64,000 bases of DNA from Annulohypoxylon bovei var. microspora. Its lineage: Eukaryota; Ascomycota; Sordariomycetes; Xylariales; Hypoxylaceae. Of this stretch, positions 23,353-33,971 are shown piece by piece (within the stretch, counting starts at the first letter, position 1; each line of letters begins with the position of its first letter). The stretch is from NCBI GenBank assembly GCA_022836615.1, contig MU405213.1, positions 496,001-560,000 of the forward strand. The letters run 5' to 3'. The notes beneath the pieces were generated by a model that worked only from the letters and a program-made list of their open reading frames with translations, was not told the DNA's origin and searched no databases. The position numbers and the translations under genes are program-made.

Positions 23353-26300
23353 ATGGGTTCTACAGACCAAAAAGACCGCGGTGTCCGTATCGCGATTGAT
23401 CGCGGCGGTACGTTTACGGACTGTGTCGGCACATTGAACGGGAAGAATGTCGTGATCAAGCTCCTCTCCGAGGATCCGGCAAATTATGAGGATGCGCCGC
23501 TGGAAGGTATCCGGCGCATTATGGGCTACTTCGAAGGGCGAGAAATCCCCCGGGGCGAAGCTCTAGACACCTCCACAATCAACAGCATACGCATGGGGAC
23601 CACGGTGGCAACCAACGCCTTGCTAGAACGTAAGGGCGAGAAGATAGCGCTGGTCGTGACCAAGGGTTTTCGGGATTGTCTGGTGATTGGCAACCAAAGC
23701 CGTCCCAAGATCTTCGACCTCGCTATAAAAAAACCGGACGTTCTGTATGAGGACGTTGTCGAGGTGGATGAGAGGGTCACGCTTGAGGACTACGCCGAGG
23801 ATCCGGACCGGAGGCTAAGTAAAGCTAATGCGAAGGCCGGAACGGCGGAAGCGGCAAAAGAAGATCTCGTGATGGGTCTCTCGGGGGAGGCGGTGCGTAT
23901 CTTGCAACGGCCGGAAGAAGTGAGGATTAAGGAACAGTTAAAGAACATATTCGATAAAGGTATCAGAAGTATAGCTGTATGCTTGATGCACGGCTACACC
24001 TTTCCGGACCATGAAGCGCTAGTGGGCAGAATTGCGAGGGAGATCGGCTTTGACCATATTTCGCTTAGCCATGAGCTCATGCCTATGATTAAATTGGTCT
24101 CACGGGCGACGAGCGTCTGTGCCGATGCGTACCTGACGCCGGCAATAAAAAAATACATTGCCGGGTTTCAGAAAGGATTCGCCGGCGGACTAGGAACTAG
24201 AAGTGTACTCCAGCAAGAGGGCAGCAAAGGCGCAAGATGCGAGTTCATGCAGAGTGATGGCGGACTGGTGGACGTCGAGAAGTTTACCGGATTAAAGGCT
24301 ATCTTGTCTGGTCCTGCAGGTGGTGTGGTAGGCTACGCTATCACGAGCTACGATGAGGAGACCAAGATTCCGGTCATTGGATTTGACATGGGGGGTACCA
24401 GCACTGACGTTTCGAGATATGGAGAGGGCCGATACGAACACGTTTTCGAGACTACGACAGCAGGCGTTACGATCCAATCTCCCCAACTAGATATCAACAC
24501 TGTTGCTGCCGGAGGTGGGAGCAGACTCTTCTTCAAAAACGGTCTTTTTGTAGTTGGACCCGAGTCAGTAGGAGCCCACCCCGGCCCTGCATGCTACCGA
24601 AAAGGCGGGCCTGCTGCGGTGACAGATGCGAACTTGTTCCTAGGTCGTCTACTGCCAGAATTCTTCCCAAAGATATTCGGAAAGAACGAGGACGAAGGCT
24701 TGGACTTCGAGGCGAGCAAGAAAGTAATCCAAGGGTTGACTGATCAGGTCAATAAGGAGACTGGAAAGAATATGACTCTGGACGAAGTAGCCTATGGTTT
24801 CTTGACGATAGCTAACGAGGCCATGACAAGGCCGATTCGGTCAATCACCGAAGCAAAGGGGCATGATTCCTCGAAACACCGACTGGCAACATTTGGTGGC
24901 GCGGGCGGTCAACACGCGGTTGCTATTGCAGAAGCTCTAGGTGTTAAACAAATTCTAGTCCACAGATATTCCTCAGTCCTGTCAGCATACGGTATGGCCT
25001 TGGCAGACGTCGTCGATGAGAGACAGGAACCAGACTCGGCAGTTTGGCAAGACAAGGGTGATGTAATCGATGGACTGAAGGCCAAGATGGAAAGGCTTAG
25101 AGAAAAGTCACGCTCAGCCCTGCGGGATCAGGGTTTCGAAGACAGCGAGATTGTTTTCGAAGAGTACCTCAACATGAGATATCGCGGAACAGAGTCAGCT
25201 CTCATGATTGTCAAGCCCAACGAGGAGGCAAAGGCATCTTACAATGGTGATGACTGGGCATTCGACAAGGCCTTCGTGAGTAACCACCTCTACGAGTTCG
25301 GATTCACCCTGGATGATAGAGATATTATCGTGGATGATGTACGAGTTCGTGGTATAGGAAAGAGTTTCAGGTATCAAGACAAAACTGTGGATCAACAGTT
25401 AAAGGAAGTCAAGCGACAAGCCGTCGGTGACAACAAAGCACATGGCAAATCTCAAGTCTACTTTGAGGGCGGACGGTTAGAAACGCCCATATATAAGCTC
25501 GAGGACTTGTCGATCGGCGATGAAATTAACGGACCTGCTATGCTAGCGGATGGCACACAGACTATTGTGGTGACTCCAAAGGCCAAGGCTCTAATCCTTG
25601 GGACTCACGTTATTATCGACCTAGAGAAGGAAAACAAGGATATGTGAGTTTATTACTTATATCCATGCTACTCATAGAACCCAAGCTAATGTGTAAACAG
25701 CTCGCATAAGGAGTTATCCGAACGAGAAGTTGACCCCATCATTCTGAGTATATTTGGCCACCGTTTCATGGCCATTGCGGAACAAATGGGCAGGGCGCTC
25801 CAAAAGACGAGCGTCAGCACAAACGTCAAAGAGCGTCTCGACTTCTCGTGTGCTATATTCGATGCTACCGGTGGACTCGTGGCAAATGCTCCTCATTTAC
25901 CTGTCCATTTAGGGTCTATGTCGACATGTGTTAGGACGCAAGCAAAGATCTGGGAAGGCAAGCTGAAAAAAGGAGACGTGATAATGTCGAACCATCCATC
26001 ATTCGGTGGCACCCATCTACCAGATATCACCCTAATAATGCCCGCCTTTAACGAGAAGGGGGATAAGATATTGTTCTACGCGGCATCGCGTGCGCACCAC
26101 GCAGATATCGGCGGAATCACAGCTGGCAGCATGCCACCACATTCGAGAGAGCTATTTCAAGAAGGTGCAGCGATTGAGAGCGAAAAGGTTGTAAGCGAAG
26201 GAAAATTTAACGAGGAGAGAATCACGGAGCTTCTCTACACGGAACCGGCGCAATACCCCGGCTGCAGTGGCACTCGATGCCTAGCAGACAACCTCAACGA

Positions 26301-27471
26301 TCTACGGGCCCAGGTCTCCGCAAACCAAAAGGGTATTTCCCTCATTGAGGGCTTGATACAGGAATATGGCGAAGAAACAGTACAATTCTATATGGTGAAC
26401 ATCCAGAAGAACGCCGAGCTTTGCGTCCGACAACTGCTAAAGCAGGTTTATAAAGGGTTCGGAGGAAGAGACTTAACCGCGATAGATTACATGGATGACG
26501 GATCACCAATTCAGTTACGCGTCACTATCGACCCGGAGAAAGGCGAAGCAGACTTCGACTTCGAAGGTACGGGTCCTCAAGTCTACGCTAATATCAACGC
26601 ACCCGAAGCCATCACGTTCAGCGCCATCATCTACTGTCTACGCTGTCTCATCTCAGAAGACATTCCCCTGAACCAGGGCTGCCTAAAACCCATCACTATC
26701 AGGATCCCGCCCAAGTCACTCCTATCGCCGTCGACGGGAGCCGCCGTAGTAGGCGGCAACGTGCTGACCAGCCAGCGGGTTACGGACGTCATCTTCAAAG
26801 CCTTCCAGGCGTGCGCGGCCAGCCAAGGCGACTGCAACAACCTGACGTTCGGGTTCGGCGGCAACGTCTCGGGCCAGAAGAAGGTCAAGGGCTTCGGCTA
26901 CTACGAGACGATCGCGGGCGGCAGCGGGGCGGGGCCGGACTGGGAGGGCACCAGCGGCGTCCACACGCACATGACCAACACGCGCATCACGGACTCCGAG
27001 GTCTTCGAGCGCCGGTACCCCGTGATCCTGCGCCAGTTCTCCATCCGCGAGGGCTCGGGCGGCAACGGCCAGCACCGCGGGGGCGACGGCGTCGTCCGCG
27101 ATATCGAGTTCCGCATCCCGATGCAGGTCTCGATCCTCAGCGAGCGCCGCGTGTATCACCCGTACGGGCTCGCGGGCGGCGAGGACGCTGCGTGCGGGCT
27201 CAACATCTGGGTCCGCCGCGTGCCGAAGGCGAGCCCCGAGAAGGATCTGGCAACGCAGAACGAGATCGAATACGAAGAGCGCTACATCAACTTAGGCGCC
27301 AAGAATAGCTCTCCTATGAACCCTGGCGACCGCATCATCATCAACACGCCCGGCGGAGGGGGTTGGGGCAAGGTTGGGAACGAAAAGGTCGAGAGGGAGC
27401 GGAAGGACCACACCGAGGCCTGGAGGAAGGGGAGCCATGCCGCTCGGGAAGATGTTGCTCTGCAGGTCTAG
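23353..27471 (+). CDS. 5-oxoprolinase (ATP-hydrolysing)
   Basis: CDS join(23353..25643,25701..27471), 1353 aa, one 57-nt intron. The enzyme opens 5-oxo-L-proline to L-glutamate with ATP in the gamma-glutamyl (glutathione) cycle, in the cytosol. The N-terminal hydantoinase A half begins VRIAIDRGGTFTDCVG and contains the phosphate-binding motif GFDMGGTSTDVSR near residue 345 and LATFGGAGGQHAVAIAEALG. The hydantoinase B half starts around residue 775 (FGHRFMAIAEQMGRALQKTS) and includes SNHPSFGGTHLPDITL, SRAHHADIGGI and GGGGWG near the end. The intron sits between the two halves, and length matches the eukaryotic single-chain enzyme. The segment about 26750-27290 is much more GC-rich than the rest of the gene although the frame is uninterrupted. 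Confidence 0.95.
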
Positions 27472-29670
27472 GATCAGGGAAATCTCAAGCCGTACGAGCT
27501 TCTGAATCATAAAACCCTGTTCGTTCACATGCCATTGTGATTGTAATAAAACCACATTGTTATACGACCATTCGTATGAATATACTGTGGTCATAGGGGT
27601 AAGTTTTTTGAGCTTGTCGTGTATTCTTGGCGATCGCAAGGGTTGAGCAAGGGTCGAACAAGGGTAAGAAAAGATACATTTCAACAGCCTCCGTTAGATA
27701 TTTCCGTTCCGTTGGCCTGTGCCACGCCTGTAAGATACTTGACAGGGTCAAAAAACTTCGGCCTGATACCACAGTAATAAAATAGCACTTTATCGTGTTC
27801 TACCTGAAACTCCATCGTCGATCACCAACGGCACAGCTATTCATATTAGGAAGGTTAAAAGACGGGCACGTTTAATGACGTTTAGAAGTAGGCGGCCTAT
27901 CAGACGTGCTCGCTGGCTGATCAACCTAACCCAACGGCCTGGGATCCGCTAACGCTGGTGGGAAGGGACGAGACGCGTGGCAATGCGGCGGTCCCGGGGT
28001 AGGTAATGGTTGTTGATGCGGAGATTTGTTTAAAAATTAGTGAGAATTCGGGAAGAGGGTGAAAAGTTGGGGGCTAATTGGAACGACAGCAAGCGCCTAT
28101 GATTAAGATGATGTAGGTGATATAGGTCCCGATTGGCCCCCAATCCCAGCCGGTCGGTAATAGGTAAAGATTAAGTAATTGCTTCAGAATTACCTCGCGT
28201 GGTCGGCGCATGGGATGCCCGAGGCATGTGTCTATCTACACATGGATCTTACTCTCCCCTTCGGGTAGGTGTCCTCGAACTGTTTTCCGGATCGAGGTTC
28301 TTCTCGAAGTCGAAGTATTGGGGGATATGGCGACTCGGCTTTTGGATCGGCGTCCAATTTATCCCGACATTACAGGCTTGTTCGAGCCAAAGCAAGAACC
28401 CGGCTCTGCTAGACTAATAGAGCAACTTCTCGCGAGAAGCCATCCCGGTTCTCAGGACCATGGCTGCGCCTAGGACCATTCAAGTGGCTAAGATTGAGGC
28501 TCAAATGGCACGTAGAGGAGGGTATAGTCGACTTCACCGGTATGTTTTTGGTGGGTCTTCTAATTCGATGAAGGCACCTTGCATCGAAGCTGAGACAGTG
28601 CGAGCCTCATCGCCTTTGATGGCGCAGTTACAAGCGAGGAACTTGGTGTGAGTTAGTAGGGTATTGCGGAGAGGAAACGATTTATCCCCGGCCACGAGTA
28701 AGCCGAGATATGTAAGAATCATAGAGCGGATGGTTTTGCAAGAACAACCCCTGCCCTGAATTGAAGCCTTTATCCTGATGAGCACAGGTAAAAAACGTCG
28801 TCCGTATCATCAATAGCGGCTTGAGGATAGCTTCTAATCGACGTGTGGCTATAGCCTACTTAGACGTTGCCTTTTCCAGATCCAAATAGAGGGAGAGCTT
28901 AGTATATAGTTGACGATATATACATATAAGAATATGTGTCAACAATAATATAATTGCAATAACCAATGTAATAAGAACTTCCTTTTGGTCCAGTGGTATA
29001 TCTGACAATATGTTGAGGTTTAAAAGACAATATAATCGGAGGCGTATTCATATTAATATGTATAATAGGGGTCTTCATGAAAGACTATTTCCGGAAATAT
29101 CAGAATATGTATAATTTATCCCGTACCGGGATAAATCCCGACCAAAGCCATGCAGTCCGGTCCGGGTTGGACCCCGTCGATCTCCGGCGGCAATGGAACT
29201 GCCGGGATCAAAGCGAAAAACAAGAATGGGACGTCCGTCTCAGTAGTGGCCATCCTGCAGTGTTATATCAGTCTTTGATTGGGTGGAAACGGTTAAAAGA
29301 GTACCGGGAGCTGAAAAAGAAGATGATGAAAGAAGTTTAAAATTGAGTTGTAGCTCTCCTCAAATGAGTCAGTAATAACCAGGTGAACTTGTAGTAGCAC
29401 AGGAAGGTCCGTTAAAGCCCGTCAGTGGGGCTCGCGGGTATCGCGGGGCAAGATTAGCTAGCGCCTAACCGGAACCCACACGGAGCTTTCCAACCTTAAA
29501 CCTTGGTCCTCAGTCCTGGGAACTTCCATTAGTGCATCACTTATCTTCAAGAATCTTCACAGGGGAACAGATATAATATATAGCTCAAAAGTCCATCTTA
29601 CTGTTCTCCATCCGTTCTCCATTTGTTCCCCATTCATCCTATTGATCTTATTACTTACCAGGTAGGCAAA
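27472..29670. other. intergenic, no confident gene
   Basis: About 2.2 kb between two plus-strand genes. Frames at 28199-28651 look random. An 87-codon frame at 29077-29340 is listed separately. An imperfect inverted repeat (GTTGAC ... GTCAAC) lies at about 28909-28944. The stretch 29560-29670, with CT-rich words, is the probable leader of the deaminase gene. Confidence 0.5.
29077..29340 (+). CDS. small hypothetical ORF, 87 aa, doubtful
   Basis: An ATG-initiated frame of 87 codons rich in Arg, Lys, Gln and Trp, ending in a Lys-rich helix (YRELKKKMMKE). It has no signal peptide, no recognisable domain and no introns. Composition is more protein-like and slightly more GC-rich than the flanking AT-rich DNA, but nothing else supports expression. 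It may be a chance frame or a transposon remnant. Confidence 0.22.
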   Translation: MKDYFRKYQNMYNLSRTGINPDQSHAVRSGLDPVDLRRQWNCRDQSEKQEWDVRLSSGHPAVLYQSLIGWKRLKEYRELKKKMMKEV

Positions 29671-31443
29671 ATGGATTTTGGATCTTACACCGACGAAGAA
29701 TGGGCAGAAGTCTCACAGGACATTCCTAAAGAGGCCGACCCTTTCATGCAAAAATACATACAAGGTCGGGAGGCGCTCATCGTGCAAGAGAATAAGCAAC
29801 GTAGTGGTGTGTATTAACTTAGCCAAACCCCCCTTTTCTCACTTACTAACATGGGGTAAATCTTAGATGCATCATTCAAACAGAGCCTCTCTCCCATTGC
29901 CAAGCGCGCCTGTGATATCGTGACGCGTATCCGGGATGAGGAGAAGAGTACGGTATGGACGCCGCAGTTAGAAGATTCGCTTGCCCGGGAGGCTGAAATG
30001 ACCGTCCATCCGGGCATGATGTTTTCGCTATCTAAGGAGAGGATGGAGAGCACCAAGCTGTGGAGTATCGTGCGTCGAATGCCCAAGGGCACGCTTTTGC
30101 ACGCTCACATGGATGCCATGGTCGATTTCGAGTACTTATTAGATGTACTTTTCGCAACCCCGGGGATGCATATAGCAGCTGACCAATCACTCACAACGGC
30201 TGGAGCGAGGGAAGAAGCCAAACTAAATTTCCGCTTCTTTAACAAACCACGCACCGATGGCAGCATATGGAGTCATGATTATAAAGAGGGAACACATATC
30301 CTGCTAACACAGGCTGCGGACGCGTTTCCCGAGGGCGGCAAGGCCGGTTTCCTGAAATGGCTGTATGGACGGTGCACCATATCGCGGACGGATGCTGTCT
30401 CCCAGCACCACGGTGTCGATCACATATGGGAGAAGTTCTACAAATGTTTCCGAGTCGTCGGGTCTATGATACACTACGAACCTATCTTCCGCAAGTTCTT
30501 ACAACGACTCATGAGCCTGCTGAAGGCGGACGGTATCAATTGGTCCGAGATCAGGTTCTCGTGGGCGCTTGATTATTATGCACAAGATAGCGAAACGCCC
30601 GAGCAGGACTACAGCGCTATGATGACCGTCATAGACGAGGAGGTTGCGCGGTTTCAGGAATCTGAGGAGGGGGAAGGGTTTTGGGGATTACGCCTTATTT
30701 GGTCTGCGCTACGATTCCTCCCCACGCGTGATATCGTGCAGAACATGGAGCAGTGTATTACAACTAAGATCACACACCCGCATTTGATCGCGGGATACGA
30801 TCTTGTAGGTCAAGAAGACGGCGGGCGGCCTTTGCGTGACTTGCTCCCGGAACTCTTTTGGTTCCGCAAGCAGTGCGCTGAAGAAGGCATCAATATACCT
30901 TTCTTCTTCCACGCCGGGGAGTGTCTCGGGTCCGGTAGCGAAACCGATCACAATTTATACGACGCTATCCTTCTCGGTACCAGACGTATCGGTCACGGGT
31001 TTAGCTTGTACAAGCACCCGCTGCTCATTGATCTTGTGAAGGAAAAGAAGATATTAGTGGAGAGCTGTCCCATCTCCAACGAGGTTCTCCGCCTCTGCGG
31101 CTCCGTCATGAGCCATCCTCTACCTGCCCTTCTGGCATGCGGGGTGGCATGTTCCCTGAACAACGACGACCCTGCAATGCTCGGTCAGGATACCGCAGGG
31201 TCGACGCACGATTTCTGGCAGGCCCTGCAGGGTTGGGAAAACCTAGGGTTAGCAGGCCTGGGCAGCCTCGCTGAGAACAGCATCCGCTGGTCGGCATTCG
31301 AGGACGAGACGCCCGAGAAATGGGGCAGGGACATCAGGGAAGCGAGCACGGGAAACGGCACCAAGGCGCAGAGGCTAAAAGAATGGGAAATTGAGTGGGA
31401 GAAATTCTGCGTGTGGATCGTTGACGAATTTGGCGACGAGTAA
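29671..31443 (+). CDS. adenosine deaminase, ADGF/CECR1-type
   Basis: CDS join(29671..29806,29867..31443), 570 aa, one 60-nt intron with an ACTAAC branch site. These enzymes hydrolyse adenosine to inosine and ammonia using one zinc ion. Visible motifs are the metal-binding HxH at residues 124-126 (LLHAHMDAMVD), the FFFHAGE strand with catalytic Glu near 390, the ILLGTRRIGHGFSLYKHP segment, ESCPISNEVLRL, and the metal-ligand/catalytic Asp pair in LNNDDPAMLG. The 570-residue length and long N-terminal region fit the growth-factor-like branch rather than the short cytosolic Ada. No signal peptide is apparent, although animal relatives are secreted. The start ATG follows AGGCAAA, and the alternative frame without splicing stops at 29817. 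Confidence 0.92.
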
Positions 31444-32932
31444 GAATTAAAAAAAAAAGAAAAAGAAAAAGAAAAAAAGGAGGGGAGGTGTAAGCGTGAG
31501 GGGAGGGTCCTGTAGTTTGCCTGAAAGCAATGGCGGAGACGCGCACTGCGCCGTTCTCTCGACGGGTCGAAGCCCACATCCCCGTGATAATCTGCGAAGG
31601 ATCGTTCAACCAGAGAGCCCCCCGCGGTTCAACCCGAAGGATTTTTTTTAAAAAAAGGGGGAAAAGAAAAGACATAAAAAAAAAATATTCGTGTTCAGGA
31701 ATTTGAGGCTCTGTGATAAATGTAAAGACTGGGTAAAAATCGGGTTCGAGTACCATCGCCCGCGACTCAAGGGTGTCACGGCGGCTTACCTGCAGCCCTC
31801 GGTGGGCGCTGACGTACATCGTCATAGGGCAGGCAGGAAAGGTACGTGCCTCGATATGTTACACTCGAAAGACGCAAAATGGCCGGCCTATGTAGCGTGG
31901 CGTTGGGGAAGGGAGTGTTAATCTATTCAGGGCTTATCCTGGGAAGACGGTTTGTTCGAGCTAAGGCTGCAGGGACGAAAATCTTGTCCGATTTTTTACA
32001 GTACGGATTCGTCCTACGCGCCTTCTCGCAAGGCAAGTGCTATATGTGTAGATTTATATGTGTTTGAGTGAGACTGCATATATGATTAGGTAGGTAGTCT
32101 GACGTTGCTCAAGGCAGCGCCCGGTCGTAGGTAACTTAGCTCGTGAAAGCTTGAGTAAGTTTTTAGTAGACTGGCGAGTGAAAGTGAAGAAGGGACAAAC
32201 CGTCGTGCGATTTTTTTGCCACTCGGAATGTGTGTAAGCATTACGGTCTCCGTCAGCGAATGGTTGTCCAGCGAGCGAGACGGGATGAAGAAGCTTAATA
32301 CCCAATGAGAGTAGCTATCATAAGAGCACTGCCTTGGCCTTACGAACCCGATTGTTTGGTAACGATTTAGCAGTCACTTTACGGTTTTCATAAGAGGGAG
32401 AGGCGGTATGGTAGATGAATTGGGGCGCAGTACGCATGTATATCCATATACAACCACGCATGCAAGTGGGACACTAGTAATAGGAATGGCGTGCCATGAC
32501 TTGGGCTAGATTGTCTCACAAGATCCCGTACATGGGACGATATCACCCAAAGTTCAAGAGCGGCGGTAATTTCGACCAAGTCTTCTTGTATAAAGGAGGG
32601 GTGTCTAGATCGGACTGTTTATTCCTGGCCAGCAGGCTCGCAGTCAATAGTCAGGTAGCACTAAATGCTGATTTGCATATAGCTTATAAGCCGAAGATTC
32701 ATGTAGAAAATATCGGGAAATATGAATAAGTACTATGCTTCTCTTCAACTCCCCCCATGATGCATTCTAGATCGCCCAGAAGGGCCGCCGTAGCTGGAGG
32801 AACGAGCAACGAGTTAGGGGTGCCAATCGCAGGAAAGATAGTCGACAATACATAGACGACAACCTGAGTGGCTAGGCGATGCGCATAACAGCTAGCCACA
32901 CAAGCCCATTTTGGCCGGAAAGACTCGCAATA
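31444..32932. other. intergenic; purine tract then no gene seen
   Basis: A polypurine A/G run occupies 31446-31490 directly after the deaminase stop, and a second A-rich run lies at about 31645-31686. The open frames in this interval (for example a minus-strand frame across 31334-31825) run antisense to the deaminase end or are products of these tracts. Nothing else is recognisable. Confidence 0.5.
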
Positions 32933-33971
32933 CTACGCGGGGCCCCAGGTGTTGTATAGCCACTGACGAAAGTTCATAGGTTGCAGGTCCACTGCGTCGT
33001 TCAAATTTGTCTCCCCGAAAGTGTAGCGGCCATTAGCGGTCTGCAAGAGATGTTGCATCGAGTACCATTTAGCCTCATCCCGATTCTGCTCGTAGTAGCG
33101 AAGCCATTGTTCGATCTGATCGTATGGTCTCGTGATCACTTCGAACTCAACTTCAATACATTAGCAACGGTTCCTAAGGAACGAGATTTTGCCGCTCACC
33201 TCCTCGGACTTCGCTGCAGATCTCGTGGAGTCTCTGAGTCGTCAGGCGTGTGCCACGCATTCTGAACTCTCTCGGCCAAGTATCAATACCAAGCTCAACT
33301 GCCGCGGCGACGAACCGTGCTACATCGACTGCTGATGTCATCACGATGTATACAGGACGGCCCTGAGGTGTAGCTTCTGGAACCTCGGCAATTCCATGTC
33401 CTACATCTATCATGTAGTCGCCCTGATTCCTAATCCGACAGGTGACGCCCATGTTGAATGATTGAAGGCCGTCAGGAGCGAATCGTTCGTAGAAGATGCC
33501 ACATGAGAAAACGGTGTATTTCATTGAGTGCTGCCTCGACTGCGACCAATGTCGAAGTTGCTCTAAAGCTGTCGACGAATCGTTGTCGAAAGGATCAGTC
33601 CCTGCTGGCGGCCTACGGCTTATGGAACCCTCAAATTCCGAAGGTACGAAGCAGCGCACGGGAGCCCGTCTAGCCGCGTCGATGAGGTTAAGTTGTTCTG
33701 TACCGGAGATGGTAGATATCACAAGGTCAACGCCCTCGAGAGTGAACTGAAGTTCGTCAAGGTTGGTATAGTCGACTACGGCTACCTGACAGTCGTAATT
33801 GGCTTCGAATTCCGGATGTTCCTATCAACTAATTAGTCATTTCCAACGTAGTAGTGACCGTGGCTCGACTACCTTTGTCGAAAGAACGAGTATAGCGTAG
33901 GCGCTGCGGGATAGCTCTTGAGCTAGAAGGGAGGCAAAGCCCCCGGCACCCGCGATCGCAATTCGCATCAT
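32933..33971 (-). CDS. NmrA-like / isoflavone reductase-family NAD(P)-binding protein
   Basis: CDS complement(join(32933..33150,33200..33821,33873..33971)), 312 aa, introns 51 and 49 nt. The N-terminus MMRIAIAGAGGFASLLAQEL carries the glycine-rich dinucleotide-binding turn (GxGGFA) of the atypical short-chain dehydrogenases. VVDYTNLDELQFTLEGVDLV and VISTISGTEQLNLIDAA follow, then FVPSEFEGSI, the usual core of isoflavone reductase-like proteins. The C-terminal exon ends MNFRQWLYNTWG, as these proteins commonly do. Substrate is unknown; such genes occur both as stress proteins and within secondary-metabolite clusters. I chose the ATG at 33971; an ATG at 33995 would add eight residues. The gene stands alone between spacers. 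Confidence 0.87.

Noticed and set aside
26722..27308. Long overlapping frames (145 aa minus, 165 aa plus) inside 5-oxoprolinase
   Set aside because: They are shadows caused by the GC-rich block; Arg/Gly/Pro/Ala-rich translations with no domain, lying wholly within a conserved exon.
28990..29010. A-box-like TGGTCCAGTGG suggesting a tRNA
   Set aside because: No acceptor stem, anticodon arm or B-box follows at the right distance.
31334..31825. 163-aa minus-strand frame across the deaminase 3' end
   Set aside because: Its Phe/Leu-rich core is just the antisense of the polypurine tract, and it overlaps a conserved exon.
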